Origin: Amphritea atlantica
Lineage (GTDB): Bacteria > Pseudomonadota > Gammaproteobacteria > Pseudomonadales > Balneatricaceae
DNA: 64,000 bases
Assembly: GCA_024397875.1 (NCBI GenBank)
Contig: CP073344.1
Coordinates: forward strand, 4,021,001-4,085,000
Reading direction: 5' to 3'
Part shown: positions 24,971 to 33,736 of the stretch, one piece after another
Position numbering within the stretch: the first letter of the stretch is position 1
Layout of the letters: each line of letters starts with the position of its first letter
Position numbers and translations under genes: made by a program
The notes under the pieces: generated by a model
What the model was told of the DNA's origin: nothing
Seen by the model: only the letters and a program-made list of their open reading frames with translations
Databases searched by the model: none

Positions 24971-25963
24971 TTATCCCGCGTCTTGTTGATGTTGCTGGCG
25001 GTAGTTACTGGGGGAGAGCCCTAATTCCTTATTAAATAACCGGCGCAATGAACTTTGGCTACTATAACCGACCCTCTCCACGATCTGTTCGATGCTGAGG
25101 CTGGTTGTTTCCAATAGCAACTTAGTCTGTTCCAACCGAATGCGCTGATGATAGTCAGATAGGTTAATACCGTTCGCTTTTTTAAACCGGCGCGACAGCG
25201 TTCTCAAACTGACCGAATGCATCTTTGCCAACTCTTCCATATTCAGTTTCTGAGAAATATCTCTTTGTAATTGACTCTCAACCGCCAGAACCAGACTATC
25301 TTGATGGTCCGTTTGCTCCTGTATAAACAGATAGGGTGATGCATAGTTTTGAGATGCGTCTATTAGCATAGTCCTCGCGGCACTCTGGGCTAGCTGCCTT
25401 CCCACTTGCTGCTCGACAATCGTCAGCATAACGCTCAGGTTTGCGGTCATCGAGCCGGTGCAGTATGTACCTTCATTTTTCACAAGTAGCTGATCAGCTC
25501 GATGTTTAACTCCGGAATAACGACTACGAAAGAGTCCGCCAAGCCACCAGGCTGTCGTTGCTTCTTTTCCTTCCAACCCCCCGGTTTCAGCCAATAGAAA
25601 AACCCCACTGCAATTGGCGGCGATCACTGTTTTCTGCTGCACTCTGCGTTGCAACCAGTGTCTCTCTTTGTCTAGAGATTTGAGGTTTTTAAGTAGCGAT
25701 TTTGCATCCAAGTGATGAATACCTGGCACCACAATTAAGTCCGCCGGAGGCGCGTCTTCCAGGGAAGAATCGACCATCAAACGCATGCCATTTGAACAGG
25801 TCACAGGCTCTCCTGTAAGCGACACCAACCGACAATTGTACAGATCGGTGTCTGCTCCGCGCTGCTGCTTCCATATCGTATTGGTAACATTAAACACATC
25901 AAAGGGAGAACACAGACCAGAGGCCTGGCATCCATCAAATGCTAATCCAAGTATTTGGTACAT
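24971..25963 (-). CDS. GlxA-type transcriptional regulator (DJ-1/PfpI domain plus AraC HTH)
   Basis: The 330-aa protein has an N-terminal glutamine-amidotransferase-like domain (about residues 1-190, with the elbow AANCSGVFLLAETG) and a C-terminal AraC-type double helix-turn-helix (about 225-325: SLRTLSRRFKKANG and IVERVGYSSQSSLRRLF). Such proteins regulate amine, carnitine or stress genes; the N-terminal domain is a sensor rather than an enzyme in studied members. It is divergent from the AhpD-like gene across 109 bp with a repeated TCGATAG motif, so the AhpD-like gene is the probable target. Confidence 0.9.
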   Translation of the reverse strand: MYQILGLAFDGCQASGLCSPFDVFNVTNTIWKQQRGADTDLYNCRLVSLTGEPVTCSNGMRLMVDSSLEDAPPADLIVVPGIHHLDAKSLLKNLKSLDKERHWLQRRVQQKTVIAANCSGVFLLAETGGLEGKEATTAWWLGGLFRSRYSGVKHRADQLLVKNEGTYCTGSMTANLSVMLTIVEQQVGRQLAQSAARTMLIDASQNYASPYLFIQEQTDHQDSLVLAVESQLQRDISQKLNMEELAKMHSVSLRTLSRRFKKANGINLSDYHQRIRLEQTKLLLETTSLSIEQIVERVGYSSQSSLRRLFNKELGLSPSNYRQQHQQDAG

Positions 25964-26010
25964 ATTGTCCTAATTCGCGCGCTAATTGGCAGCTTTATGT
26001 CTCATTTTTG

Positions 26011-26027
26011 TCGATAGTGATCGATAG
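26011..26027. promoter_or_regulatory. Direct repeat, candidate operator for the GlxA-type regulator
   Basis: TCGATAG occurs at 26011-26017 and 26021-26027, a 10-bp period that places both on one DNA face. It lies midway between the divergent genes. Confidence 0.45.
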
Positions 26028-26072
26028 ACTAACCTACGAGTTATTTAAAATGAAGCCAAAAGGTGATCAAAA

Positions 26073-26657
26073 ATGAGCCAACTCCCAATAAGTCGCTATC
26101 CTGTCCCCGATCTGGATTCTTTACCCGCAGATATTCTTTCTCGTATCTTAGCGGTGCAGGAGAAAGCACGTTTTATTCCCAATGTCTTTTTAACCCTCGC
26201 CCATCGCCCTGAAGAATTTAGAGCGTTCTTTGCCTATCACGATGCCATTATGGAGCGCGAAGGAAGCACTCTTAGTCCGACTGAAAAAGAGATGATAGTC
26301 GTTGCCACCAGCGCTGCGAATGGCTGCCAATACTGCGTTGTGGCACATGGGGCTCTGCTCCGCGTTTTCTCTAAAGAACCCCAGCTAGCCGATCAGATAG
26401 CGGTAAACTATCTCCATGCCCCCATCAGCGAAAAACAAAAAGCTATGCTGGCATTTGCTCTTAAGCTGTCACGGACTCCGGAATTAGTCGCACAATCCGA
26501 TTATGATCAGCTCAAGAGCCACGGCTATGATGATGAGGATATTTTAGACATGGCAGGCGTTACGGCGTTCTTCGGATTATCAAATAGAATGGCTATCGTT
26601 ACTAACATGCAGGCCAACAGTGAATTCTACACGATGGCACGAGAGCCAAAGTCCTAA
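26073..26657 (+). CDS. Peroxidase-related (AhpD-like, carboxymuconolactone decarboxylase family) protein
   Basis: The 194-aa all-helical protein has the AhpD-type redox motif CQYC (Cys85, Cys88) followed by VVAHGA with His92, the same arrangement as in alkylhydroperoxidase D. The N-terminal PVPDLDSLPADI and PNVFLTLAHRPE are typical of the 'uncharacterized peroxidase-related' subfamily. It probably reduces peroxides or other reactive compounds through a thiol cycle. An AAGGTGA Shine-Dalgarno precedes the ATG. The divergent GlxA-type regulator probably controls it. Confidence 0.9.
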   Translation: MSQLPISRYPVPDLDSLPADILSRILAVQEKARFIPNVFLTLAHRPEEFRAFFAYHDAIMEREGSTLSPTEKEMIVVATSAANGCQYCVVAHGALLRVFSKEPQLADQIAVNYLHAPISEKQKAMLAFALKLSRTPELVAQSDYDQLKSHGYDDEDILDMAGVTAFFGLSNRMAIVTNMQANSEFYTMAREPKS

Positions 26658-26766
26658 TCTGCCTTATTAAAAACAAGCACATGGATGTGTTAATAGGATC
26701 TTCTGGGGCAGGCCTTACCTTGCGCATACAGACTTAAAAAACAGAATTTTTTAGATTCTGAGCCAT

Positions 26767-26892
26767 TCACTTTTCCAACGCTTGCAGCTTTTTGATATAA
26801 GCCTCCTGTGAAGCCAGGTTTAACTGGTCTACCTGACCCTGTATCTGCATTTTTACGTTTGCCTTTGCCTCTGCTGAATAAAGACGAAGTCG
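26767..26892 (-). pseudogene. Remnant of the small coiled-coil membrane protein gene
   Basis: Minus-strand codons read LYSAEAKANVKMQIQGQV, then QLNLASQEAYIKKLQ and a stop. This is a close paralogue of the C-terminal half of the protein at 29396-29617 (LYSSEAKANVKLQIQSQV, QLNLASMQAYIDKL). An in-frame TAA stands where the transmembrane part should be (26893-26895), so the N-terminal half is lost. Confidence 0.85.
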
Positions 26893-26899
26893 TTAAAAA

Positions 26900-27118
26900 T
26901 CAGTCTGCGCCACAGCATTGCCCTGCTGTCTGGATCGGTGGGCAGGGGACTGTGCCAAACGAACAGTAGACACAACAGTCTCCGGCTTTGGGTTTTAACA
27001 GCGAATGGCAGGCTTCGCACTCATAGAAATACTGGCACGCGTTGGTGGGCATCGTCTCTGTTTTTTCATGACCACATACGGGGCAGGTAATCCTGGACTG
27101 AGGCATAATGTCAGCCAT
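26900..27118 (-). CDS. GDCCVxC-domain zinc-ribbon-like protein
   Basis: The 72-aa protein is rich in Cys: ITCPVCGHEKTE near the start, CEACHSLLKPKAGDCCVYCS in the middle, and CP and CC near the end. The GDCCVxC signature defines a small family found near mercury, copper and other metal-handling genes, where it may bind or sense metal. I start it at 27118 because AGGAGG lies 5 bp upstream; the GTG at 27124 overlaps that site. No metal transporter is next to it here, so the role is open. Confidence 0.85.
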   Translation of the reverse strand: MADIMPQSRITCPVCGHEKTETMPTNACQYFYECEACHSLLKPKAGDCCVYCSFGTVPCPPIQTAGQCCGAD

Positions 27119-27305
27119 ACTCACCTCCTGAAGTTTTCTCCGATACTACTGTTATCTATAGCACATGCGGCCAGGAGAGAGATTAATCATCGGCAATGAC
27201 TGAATGAGAACTCACCAGAGTCAACATCAGACGGCTATTCAGGCTCGCTGGTCAGAGCCCGGTAATCAAGCAGTTGCATCCGTTTCGCCAGTCAGCGCAT
27301 GAGGG

Positions 27306-29195
27306 TTACTTGGCCACGGAAGCCGGCGGGCTGATCAGGCTCAGCATTTCATGCCACGGCAAGGGGAGTGAAAGATAGTAGCCCTGTACCCAGTCACAAC
27401 CAATCTCTTGCAGGTATTCAAGCTGCTCTTTTGTCTCAACGCCTTCAGCAACGACTCGCAGCCCGTAAAGTTCGGCCAGATCCTCAATGATCCTGACCAT
27501 CTTATGGCGTGCCACATCGACTGAAAACAGGTCGTTGACAAATGACCGGTCAATTTTAAGACAATCCGCAGGGTAGTTTATTAACTGACTGAAGGCGGTA
27601 AAGCCGGTACCAAAATCATCCAGAGCCAGTGAGATGCCAAGATTCCGGAGCTCACTTAGTATTGTCCGACTCTTAATATCGTCCAGGACAAAAGCGGTTT
27701 CTGTAATCTCGAATTCAATCAGGCAGGGATCGACTCCATGGCTATCAATGATTTCTTTTACCTTCGCCGGGAACAACTCATTACACAGTTCCACACCGGA
27801 AATATTGATACAAAACTTACCCATGAAACCCGTTGCAGCCTGGAGCTCAACCAGACGAGCCATGGCGTTATCAATCACCCACAGATCGATCTCTTTAATC
27901 AGGTTGGTCTTCTCAGCAATCGGGATAAAACGATCCGGGCCAATGCCGAGGCGCTGCAGGTTTTCCGCCCGCACAAGCACTTCCAGACCGACAATTTCAA
28001 GTGTCTGGCAATCGAACATCGGCATATAAACCAGAGAAAAGTAATTCTGCTGCAGAGAGACCCTCAGGGCCCGCTCAATCAGATCCTGATCCCGCAACTC
28101 CCGCGCCTGCTCATCTGAAAAATACTCTAAGCGATTCCGGCCGTTACCTTTCGCCTGATACATTGCCAGATCTGCACAATGGATCAGATCTCCTGCTGTG
28201 GTTGCATTTTCAGGAAATAAGGCGATGCCAATACTGGCATATACCGAATGACTGATACTCTCAACAGGCAGACCACTGTCAAACACCTGCAGGATCTGCA
28301 GCGCCACTTCTCTGGCCCTGTCAGCATGCTGCGGGTCCTTCACTATCACCACGAACTCATCACCCGCCATGCGGCCAAGCTCAACCTGAAAAGACTGGTT
28401 AAACGCCTCAGCCAATTGCCGGAGGCTGTTACTAAAGGCTCTTAATAACTTATCCCCCATATCGTGGCCATAGTTATCGTTTACCTTTTTAAAGTTATCC
28501 AGATCGATATAGAGCAAGGCTATATGCTGATCTTTCTTTTTTGCTTTCAGCAATAATGTGTCAAGGCGCTGTTTTACATTCCAGCGATTGGGTAAACCGG
28601 TCAGCCGGTCAAAAAAAGCCATTTTATGCATATCAGCATCATGCATCTGCACCAGCATCGTCTGGGCACGCTCCTCTGAATGCAGCGTTGCCAGACAGAT
28701 CAGATAGAGAGCGGTCAGCGTAAACTCTATGCGCAACGCTTCCGTGAGCGAATAGCTGGTCAGTAAAAGTTCTGACAAAGGGGTTAAAAGCAGCGCACTA
28801 CAGGCCACCAGAAAAGCACCATACAAAAAAACCGCTGGCCAGAACCGGTTAATAAATATATTGATCGCCAGAATCGGATAGATCCAGAATACCCCGGTAT
28901 TTTCTCGCCCCCCCGTGATCAGAAGCGTCAGCGACAACACAACGCAGACCGTATTTATGACGATGACGGCAAACTTAATATTGTTATTGCGGAACAGAAG
29001 AAACAGGGCAAGATAACCTGCTGCCGTACAGCCCAGCAGGATCGTCCCCAGCAGATAAAGCTGATCAATCCATGATAGCGTGCCGAAAGCCAATAGAAAG
29101 GTCGTGCCAATAGCCAGCAGTAATTTGCATAGGAGAATATATCTGTCACTGCGGACAGACTGGATCTCATCACTGCTTTTCGTGCTATATCTCAT
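27306..29195 (-). CDS. Membrane GGDEF/EAL protein (c-di-GMP turnover)
   Basis: The 629-aa protein has an N-terminal membrane domain of about five to six helices (residues 20-175), then GGDEF (about 190-355) and EAL (about 370-620) domains. The cyclase motif reads AGDEF instead of GGDEF, a change tolerated in some active enzymes. The phosphodiesterase motif reads EVL instead of EAL, but the Glu and the later DDFGTGF, KIDRSF and EGVET sites are intact. It is probably a c-di-GMP phosphodiesterase with a weak or regulatory cyclase domain. The membrane region is MASE-like and may sense a membrane or periplasmic signal. Confidence 0.9.
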   Translation of the reverse strand: MRYSTKSSDEIQSVRSDRYILLCKLLLAIGTTFLLAFGTLSWIDQLYLLGTILLGCTAAGYLALFLLFRNNNIKFAVIVINTVCVVLSLTLLITGGRENTGVFWIYPILAINIFINRFWPAVFLYGAFLVACSALLLTPLSELLLTSYSLTEALRIEFTLTALYLICLATLHSEERAQTMLVQMHDADMHKMAFFDRLTGLPNRWNVKQRLDTLLLKAKKKDQHIALLYIDLDNFKKVNDNYGHDMGDKLLRAFSNSLRQLAEAFNQSFQVELGRMAGDEFVVIVKDPQHADRAREVALQILQVFDSGLPVESISHSVYASIGIALFPENATTAGDLIHCADLAMYQAKGNGRNRLEYFSDEQARELRDQDLIERALRVSLQQNYFSLVYMPMFDCQTLEIVGLEVLVRAENLQRLGIGPDRFIPIAEKTNLIKEIDLWVIDNAMARLVELQAATGFMGKFCINISGVELCNELFPAKVKEIIDSHGVDPCLIEFEITETAFVLDDIKSRTILSELRNLGISLALDDFGTGFTAFSQLINYPADCLKIDRSFVNDLFSVDVARHKMVRIIEDLAELYGLRVVAEGVETKEQLEYLQEIGCDWVQGYYLSLPLPWHEMLSLISPPASVAK

Positions 29196-29395
29196 CTATA
29201 TGATCCAAATTACTTCTCGCAGACACCGATATGTACAACTCACTGGTCAGTCTACTCTCAGATAATAGAGCCCCCTCCTTAGCTCGCTCAGCGGTTTCTT
29301 TTGATAAACGCTGTCACTATATCGAAACATTTAGCCAATAGCAGGCTGCAACGGCACCCGGCCATCTCATTATGGTGAACCATAGAGTGAATTTT

Positions 29396-29617
29396 TTACT
29401 CGGTGCCAGAACTCTTTTCAGCTATGTTAAGTTTATCAATATAGGCCTGCATGGACGCCAGATTCAGCTGGTCTACCTGACTCTGGATCTGCAGCTTAAC
29501 ATTCGCTTTTGCCTCGCTGGAGTAGAGCCGGTAGAGGACAAAATTAACACCCAGCGATAGTACAAACAGCAGTATCATAACGATAACCGCATCCAGATTC
29601 AGCTCAAACTTTTTCAC
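29396..29617 (-). CDS. Small single-pass membrane protein with coiled coil
   Basis: The 73-aa product has a transmembrane helix (about residues 10-28: VIVMILLFVLSLGVNF) followed by a charged, helical tail (AEAKANVKLQIQ-type heptads). I choose GTG at 29617 as start because GGGAGATCGTAAG precedes it and the residues upstream are not membrane-compatible; an ATG at 29659 is the alternative. Function is unknown. A dead paralogue lies at 26767-26892 on the other side of the GGDEF/EAL gene, so the gene was duplicated around that locus. Confidence 0.65.
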   Translation of the reverse strand: MKKFELNLDAVIVMILLFVLSLGVNFVLYRLYSSEAKANVKLQIQSQVDQLNLASMQAYIDKLNIAEKSSGTE

Positions 29618-29705
29618 CTTACGATCTCCCGCTAAGCAACACTCAAAACCAATCCGCAAACAGTAACACAGGGCTTATCGCCGGTGATATTGGTTGAGTT
29701 ATTTT

Positions 29706-30524
29706 TTACCCGCGTTGTTGTAACCCTGGTGACACGCGCTGTTTTCTGTACTGCGCCGGGCTGACGCCGAACTGCTCCCGGAACATGTAAATAAAAGGGG
29801 AAGGAGAGCTGTAGCCAAGCTCCAGGGCAATTGCAGTGATGCTCTGCCCCGTATTCAACAGCTCGATCGCCTGCATCAGGCGCAACTGCAGACGCCACTG
29901 CTTCAGTGACATACCGGTTTCCCGGCGAAAACGGCGATCCAGTGTGCGCAACGAAGCCGCCAGCCCAGCAGCCAGTTGTTCCGACGTTTCACGACTGTCA
30001 GACTGTTTGTAAAGGCGGTTACACAGGTCAATCAGGTCTTCGCTAACCGGCCAGGGCAGGTATCGGTCATTCCGCGGCAGGCGGCTCAGTGTCTGCAACA
30101 GCAACTGCACCAGATCGTTTTCATAGCCCTGTACCGGATACTCGACCTCAAACTCCGCCGCCGTCAGTATCAGCTCCCGGAACAGCGGGGATACCTGTAA
30201 TACTGCCGCCTTTTCTGATGTCAGCCCCTTATAGTCTGGATCAAGGTAGAGGCTTTTCAGGTCTGCACCATACTCGGTAAAAACGCTGTGCTGACAGCCA
30301 CGGGGCAACCAGATCGCCTGCTCGGGAGGAATAAAATAGCGCTCGCCGATGAGATCGACTACCAGCACCCCGGAAACCGCGTATAGCAGCTGATGCCAGT
30401 CATGCTGATGTAGCGGGAAAAAATGCCCCGCAGGCATCGTTTGCTGACGCACATACAGCTCACGGGGCAGAGACTGCATCGTTAAAAGGCTGAGTTCGCG
30501 GGCTGTATCCGTTGTCATGACCAT
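29706..30524 (-). CDS. AraC-family transcriptional regulator with cupin sensor domain
   Basis: The 272-aa protein has an N-terminal cupin domain (about residues 20-100; FFPLHQHDWHQLLYAVSGVL has the metal-site His pattern) and a C-terminal AraC helix-turn-helix pair (about 165-265: SLRTLDRRFRRETG and ALELGYSSPSPFIYMFREQFG). It is divergent from the MFS transporter gene across 105 bp and probably controls it, a common arrangement for this regulator type. The effector is unknown. Confidence 0.9.
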   Translation of the reverse strand: MVMTTDTARELSLLTMQSLPRELYVRQQTMPAGHFFPLHQHDWHQLLYAVSGVLVVDLIGERYFIPPEQAIWLPRGCQHSVFTEYGADLKSLYLDPDYKGLTSEKAAVLQVSPLFRELILTAAEFEVEYPVQGYENDLVQLLLQTLSRLPRNDRYLPWPVSEDLIDLCNRLYKQSDSRETSEQLAAGLAASLRTLDRRFRRETGMSLKQWRLQLRLMQAIELLNTGQSITAIALELGYSSPSPFIYMFREQFGVSPAQYRKQRVSPGLQQRG

Positions 30525-30629
30525 CCAGTCGGCTCCTGTCTTCTTTTATATATATTCTGTCATTTTATAGAAAGATAACAAAAACATTAGCCGTTAACCT
30601 ATAGATGTTTACCTGCCTGAGAAATCAAC

Positions 30630-31823
30630 ATGCCCGAAATCAGTAAATTCCGCATGCTGCTCACCTGTGTTTTAGGGGTCGTCGCAACCATCGGTATCGC
30701 CCGTTTTGCCTATACCCCGATGATTCCGGAGATGGCCCGGGGAGTCGGCCTGAGTGAATCGGTCGCCGGCTATCTGGCGGCGGCCAACTATGCCGGTTAT
30801 CTCAGTGGCGCCCTGCTGATCTCGTTTATCCACAGCCTGGCGCTGAAAGCACGCCTGTACAAAACAGGACTACTGACGGCGGTGCTGACCAGCATGGCGA
30901 TGGCCCTCACGACGCTTGAGCCTCTCTGGTATCTGCTACGTTTTCTGTCTGGCCTGAGCAGCGCTGCAGGGATGCTGCTGGGGGGTGGTTTGCTGATGCA
31001 CTGGTTAATGAAGCGTAACCATAAGGCAGAGCTGGGTATCTTTTTTTCCGGTCTGGGTATCGGCATCGTTATCACCGCCATTCTCGCTGTCATCATTCAG
31101 GATATTTTCACCTGGGAGCAGCAGTGGCTGATTTATGGCGGGGTTACCCTGTTATTAATCCTGCCCGTGTGGCTCTGGTTACCCGACTTCAGTGCTGAGC
31201 AGTCACTGGCAAAACACAGCAAACAGCAGATACCTCTGCCTTCCAGCTTTATGCCTGTTCTGCAGCTGGCCTATTTTTGTGCCGGGGCCGGTTACGTTAT
31301 CTCTGCCACCTTTCTGATCACCATTGCTGAAAATATTGACGCACTGGCGGGACAGGGATGGATGATCTGGCTGGTTGCCGGGCTTAGCTGCGCGCCTGCC
31401 AGCGCCTTGTGGGATAAAGTGGCCAGTCTCACCGGCCTGTGGCAGGCCCTGTTTGTTGCTTACCTGCTCAATGCTCTGAGCATTCTGATTCTGCTACTCA
31501 GCCAACAGCTGTTTGCCGTCACCCTCAGCGCCCTGATCTATGGCGCAAGTTTTATCGGTATCGTCAGTATGATGCTGTCGATGGTCGGACGACTGTTTCC
31601 GGAAAATCCATCGAAACCGATGAGCCGACTCACCTTCAGCTACGGTGTAGCACAGGCAATTGCCCCGGCTATCGTGGGCCTGATGGCGGAGTACTATGGT
31701 AACTTTGACAACGGTCTGATCCTGACACTGGTGGTTATGCTGACCGGCAGCGCTGCACTGTTAACCGCCCAGCGAATAGAGCAGCGGGCTGAACTATCAG
31801 CGACTCTCCGTAACAGTGCTTAA
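30630..31823 (+). CDS. MFS transporter, YbfB/YjiJ family
   Basis: The 397-aa protein has twelve predicted helices. The N-terminal VVATIGIARFAYTPMIPEM is the hallmark of the YbfB/YjiJ (MFS_4) subfamily, and FLSGLSSAAGMLLGGGLL follows in the fourth helix region. Substrates are not established for the family; export of small organics is suspected. It is probably regulated by the divergent AraC-type gene. Confidence 0.9.
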   Translation: MPEISKFRMLLTCVLGVVATIGIARFAYTPMIPEMARGVGLSESVAGYLAAANYAGYLSGALLISFIHSLALKARLYKTGLLTAVLTSMAMALTTLEPLWYLLRFLSGLSSAAGMLLGGGLLMHWLMKRNHKAELGIFFSGLGIGIVITAILAVIIQDIFTWEQQWLIYGGVTLLLILPVWLWLPDFSAEQSLAKHSKQQIPLPSSFMPVLQLAYFCAGAGYVISATFLITIAENIDALAGQGWMIWLVAGLSCAPASALWDKVASLTGLWQALFVAYLLNALSILILLLSQQLFAVTLSALIYGASFIGIVSMMLSMVGRLFPENPSKPMSRLTFSYGVAQAIAPAIVGLMAEYYGNFDNGLILTLVVMLTGSAALLTAQRIEQRAELSATLRNSA

Positions 31824-31941
31824 TCGCCCCGGCTCCCAAAATGTAAATTAAGTGACTGAATTAAATAGCTGAATAAATTGACGCCAGCCCTTTTTATTCC
31901 GATGTTTAGATAATCGCTGAATGATCATTTAGGAGTCTGGT

Positions 31942-33606
31942 ATGACCACCGATGTCGAAATCGCTCTACAATTCACTCCCCGGCCCATTGCCGAGATTGC
32001 CGGGAAACTCGGAATCAGTCATAACTTTCTGAACCATTATGGCCGCGATATCGCCAAGGTCAGTCTGCAGGCGCTCACCCATAACGGCCGTCAGCCCGGC
32101 AAACTGATTCTGGTGTCTGCCACCACACCTACGCCATCCGGAGAGGGAAAAACCACCACTACAATCGGTCTCGCACAAGCGTTTTCACAGCTGAATGAGT
32201 CGGTGTGTATGGCGTTGCGGGAGCCCTCTCTGGGCCCCTGCCTGGGGATGAAAGGTGGTGCCACCGGCGGCGGTTACAGTCAGATCATGCCTGCGGACCG
32301 GATTAATCTGCACTTTACCGGTGATTTTCATGCGATCACCAGCGCTAACAACCTGCTTTCGGCTGCGCTGGATAACCATATATACCATGGCAACGACCTG
32401 AGGATTGATCCGCGACAGATTGTCTGGCGCCGGGTCATGGATATGAATGATCGCAGTCTGCGTAAAATCGTTCTGGGGCTTGGTGGTAAAACACAGGGAA
32501 CGCCCCGGGAGGGCGGCTTCGACATTACCGCTGCCTCAGAGGTGATGGCAATGCTGTGCCTGGCAGAAGATGCTAATGACCTGAAACAGCGCCTTGATCG
32601 CACCCTGATCGGCTATACCTATACTGGCGAACCGGTATATGCCGCGCAGCTGAAGATTACCGGAGCGATGATGGCGCTGCTACGGGATGCCTTGCAACCC
32701 AATCTGGTACAGAGTCTTGAAGGCACACCGGCGTTTGTTCATGGCGGCCCGTTTGCCAATATCGCTCACGGCTGCAACAGCGTAATCGCAACCCGGATGG
32801 CGATGCAGTATGCCGACTGGGCGATCACAGAAGCCGGTTTCGGTTTCGATCTGGGGGCGGAAAAGTTCTTCGATATTAAATGCAGGGTCGCTCATCTGGA
32901 CCCGGATGCCGTGGTCCTGGTGACCACCGTACGGGCACTGAAGATGCATGGCGGTAAACAGATACACGCGCTGGAATCTGAAGACCTGACTGCCGTAAAG
33001 CTGGGGCTGGGTAATCTGGATAAACATATCGAGAGTGTCGTCATGTTCAATAAACAACCGGTGGTGGCGCTTAACCGCTTTGTCACGGACACCGATGCCG
33101 AGATCGCTATTATTCGTGATCGCTGCTCCGAGCTAGGCATTGCCTTTGCTGAAACCACCCACTATACCGATGGCGGCAAAGGCTCGCTGGAGCTGGCCCG
33201 CGCGGTCATCGCCTCAGTGCAACACAACAGCCCCTTCAAACCGCTGTATGACCTGAATCTGACCGTGCTGGAGAAGGTACGGGCGGTGTGCAAGCAGATG
33301 TATGGCGCCGATGATGTGGCATTCACAAAAGAGGCGGCAAAAGATCTTCAGCTGGTCGAACAGCTGGGCCTGAGCCATCTGCCGGTCTGTATCGCCAAAG
33401 CCCCCAGTTCACTGTCAGATGATCCGCTACTGCATGGCAGACCCAGAGACTTTGAAGTCACCGTCCGCGCGATTCAGATCAATTCCGGCGCGGGATTTCT
33501 GGTGATCCTGACCGGCGATATCCTGCGCATGCCGGGGCTGCCGAAAGAACCGGCGGCCAACCAGATGCATCTGCTCAACAGCGGCATAATCGAAGGGCTG
33601 GAATAA
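31942..33606 (+). CDS. fhs: Formate-tetrahydrofolate ligase
   Basis: Fhs makes 10-formyltetrahydrofolate from formate, THF and ATP. The 554-aa protein has the nucleotide loop TPTPSGEGKTTTT (residues 62-74), REPSLGPCLGMKGGATGGG just after it, and VHGGPFANIAHGCNS in the middle, all invariant family segments. A strong AGGAG Shine-Dalgarno stands before the ATG. It is a single-gene unit. In marine gammaproteobacteria it often supports assimilation of formate from methyl groups (for example choline or DMSP demethylation), but no such gene is adjacent. Confidence 0.98.
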   Translation: MTTDVEIALQFTPRPIAEIAGKLGISHNFLNHYGRDIAKVSLQALTHNGRQPGKLILVSATTPTPSGEGKTTTTIGLAQAFSQLNESVCMALREPSLGPCLGMKGGATGGGYSQIMPADRINLHFTGDFHAITSANNLLSAALDNHIYHGNDLRIDPRQIVWRRVMDMNDRSLRKIVLGLGGKTQGTPREGGFDITAASEVMAMLCLAEDANDLKQRLDRTLIGYTYTGEPVYAAQLKITGAMMALLRDALQPNLVQSLEGTPAFVHGGPFANIAHGCNSVIATRMAMQYADWAITEAGFGFDLGAEKFFDIKCRVAHLDPDAVVLVTTVRALKMHGGKQIHALESEDLTAVKLGLGNLDKHIESVVMFNKQPVVALNRFVTDTDAEIAIIRDRCSELGIAFAETTHYTDGGKGSLELARAVIASVQHNSPFKPLYDLNLTVLEKVRAVCKQMYGADDVAFTKEAAKDLQLVEQLGLSHLPVCIAKAPSSLSDDPLLHGRPRDFEVTVRAIQINSGAGFLVILTGDILRMPGLPKEPAANQMHLLNSGIIEGLE

Positions 33607-33736
33607 CTAAAACAAAGCCCTTATAGCATCAAACTCTTCGGCATCCGCCGCAGAAATACAGTAAAATGCCCGCTTTACTATAACTAAGTAACAACTGAGC
33701 GGCTTTTCAGCGGCTCATCTATTCCGGATTTTTCAG

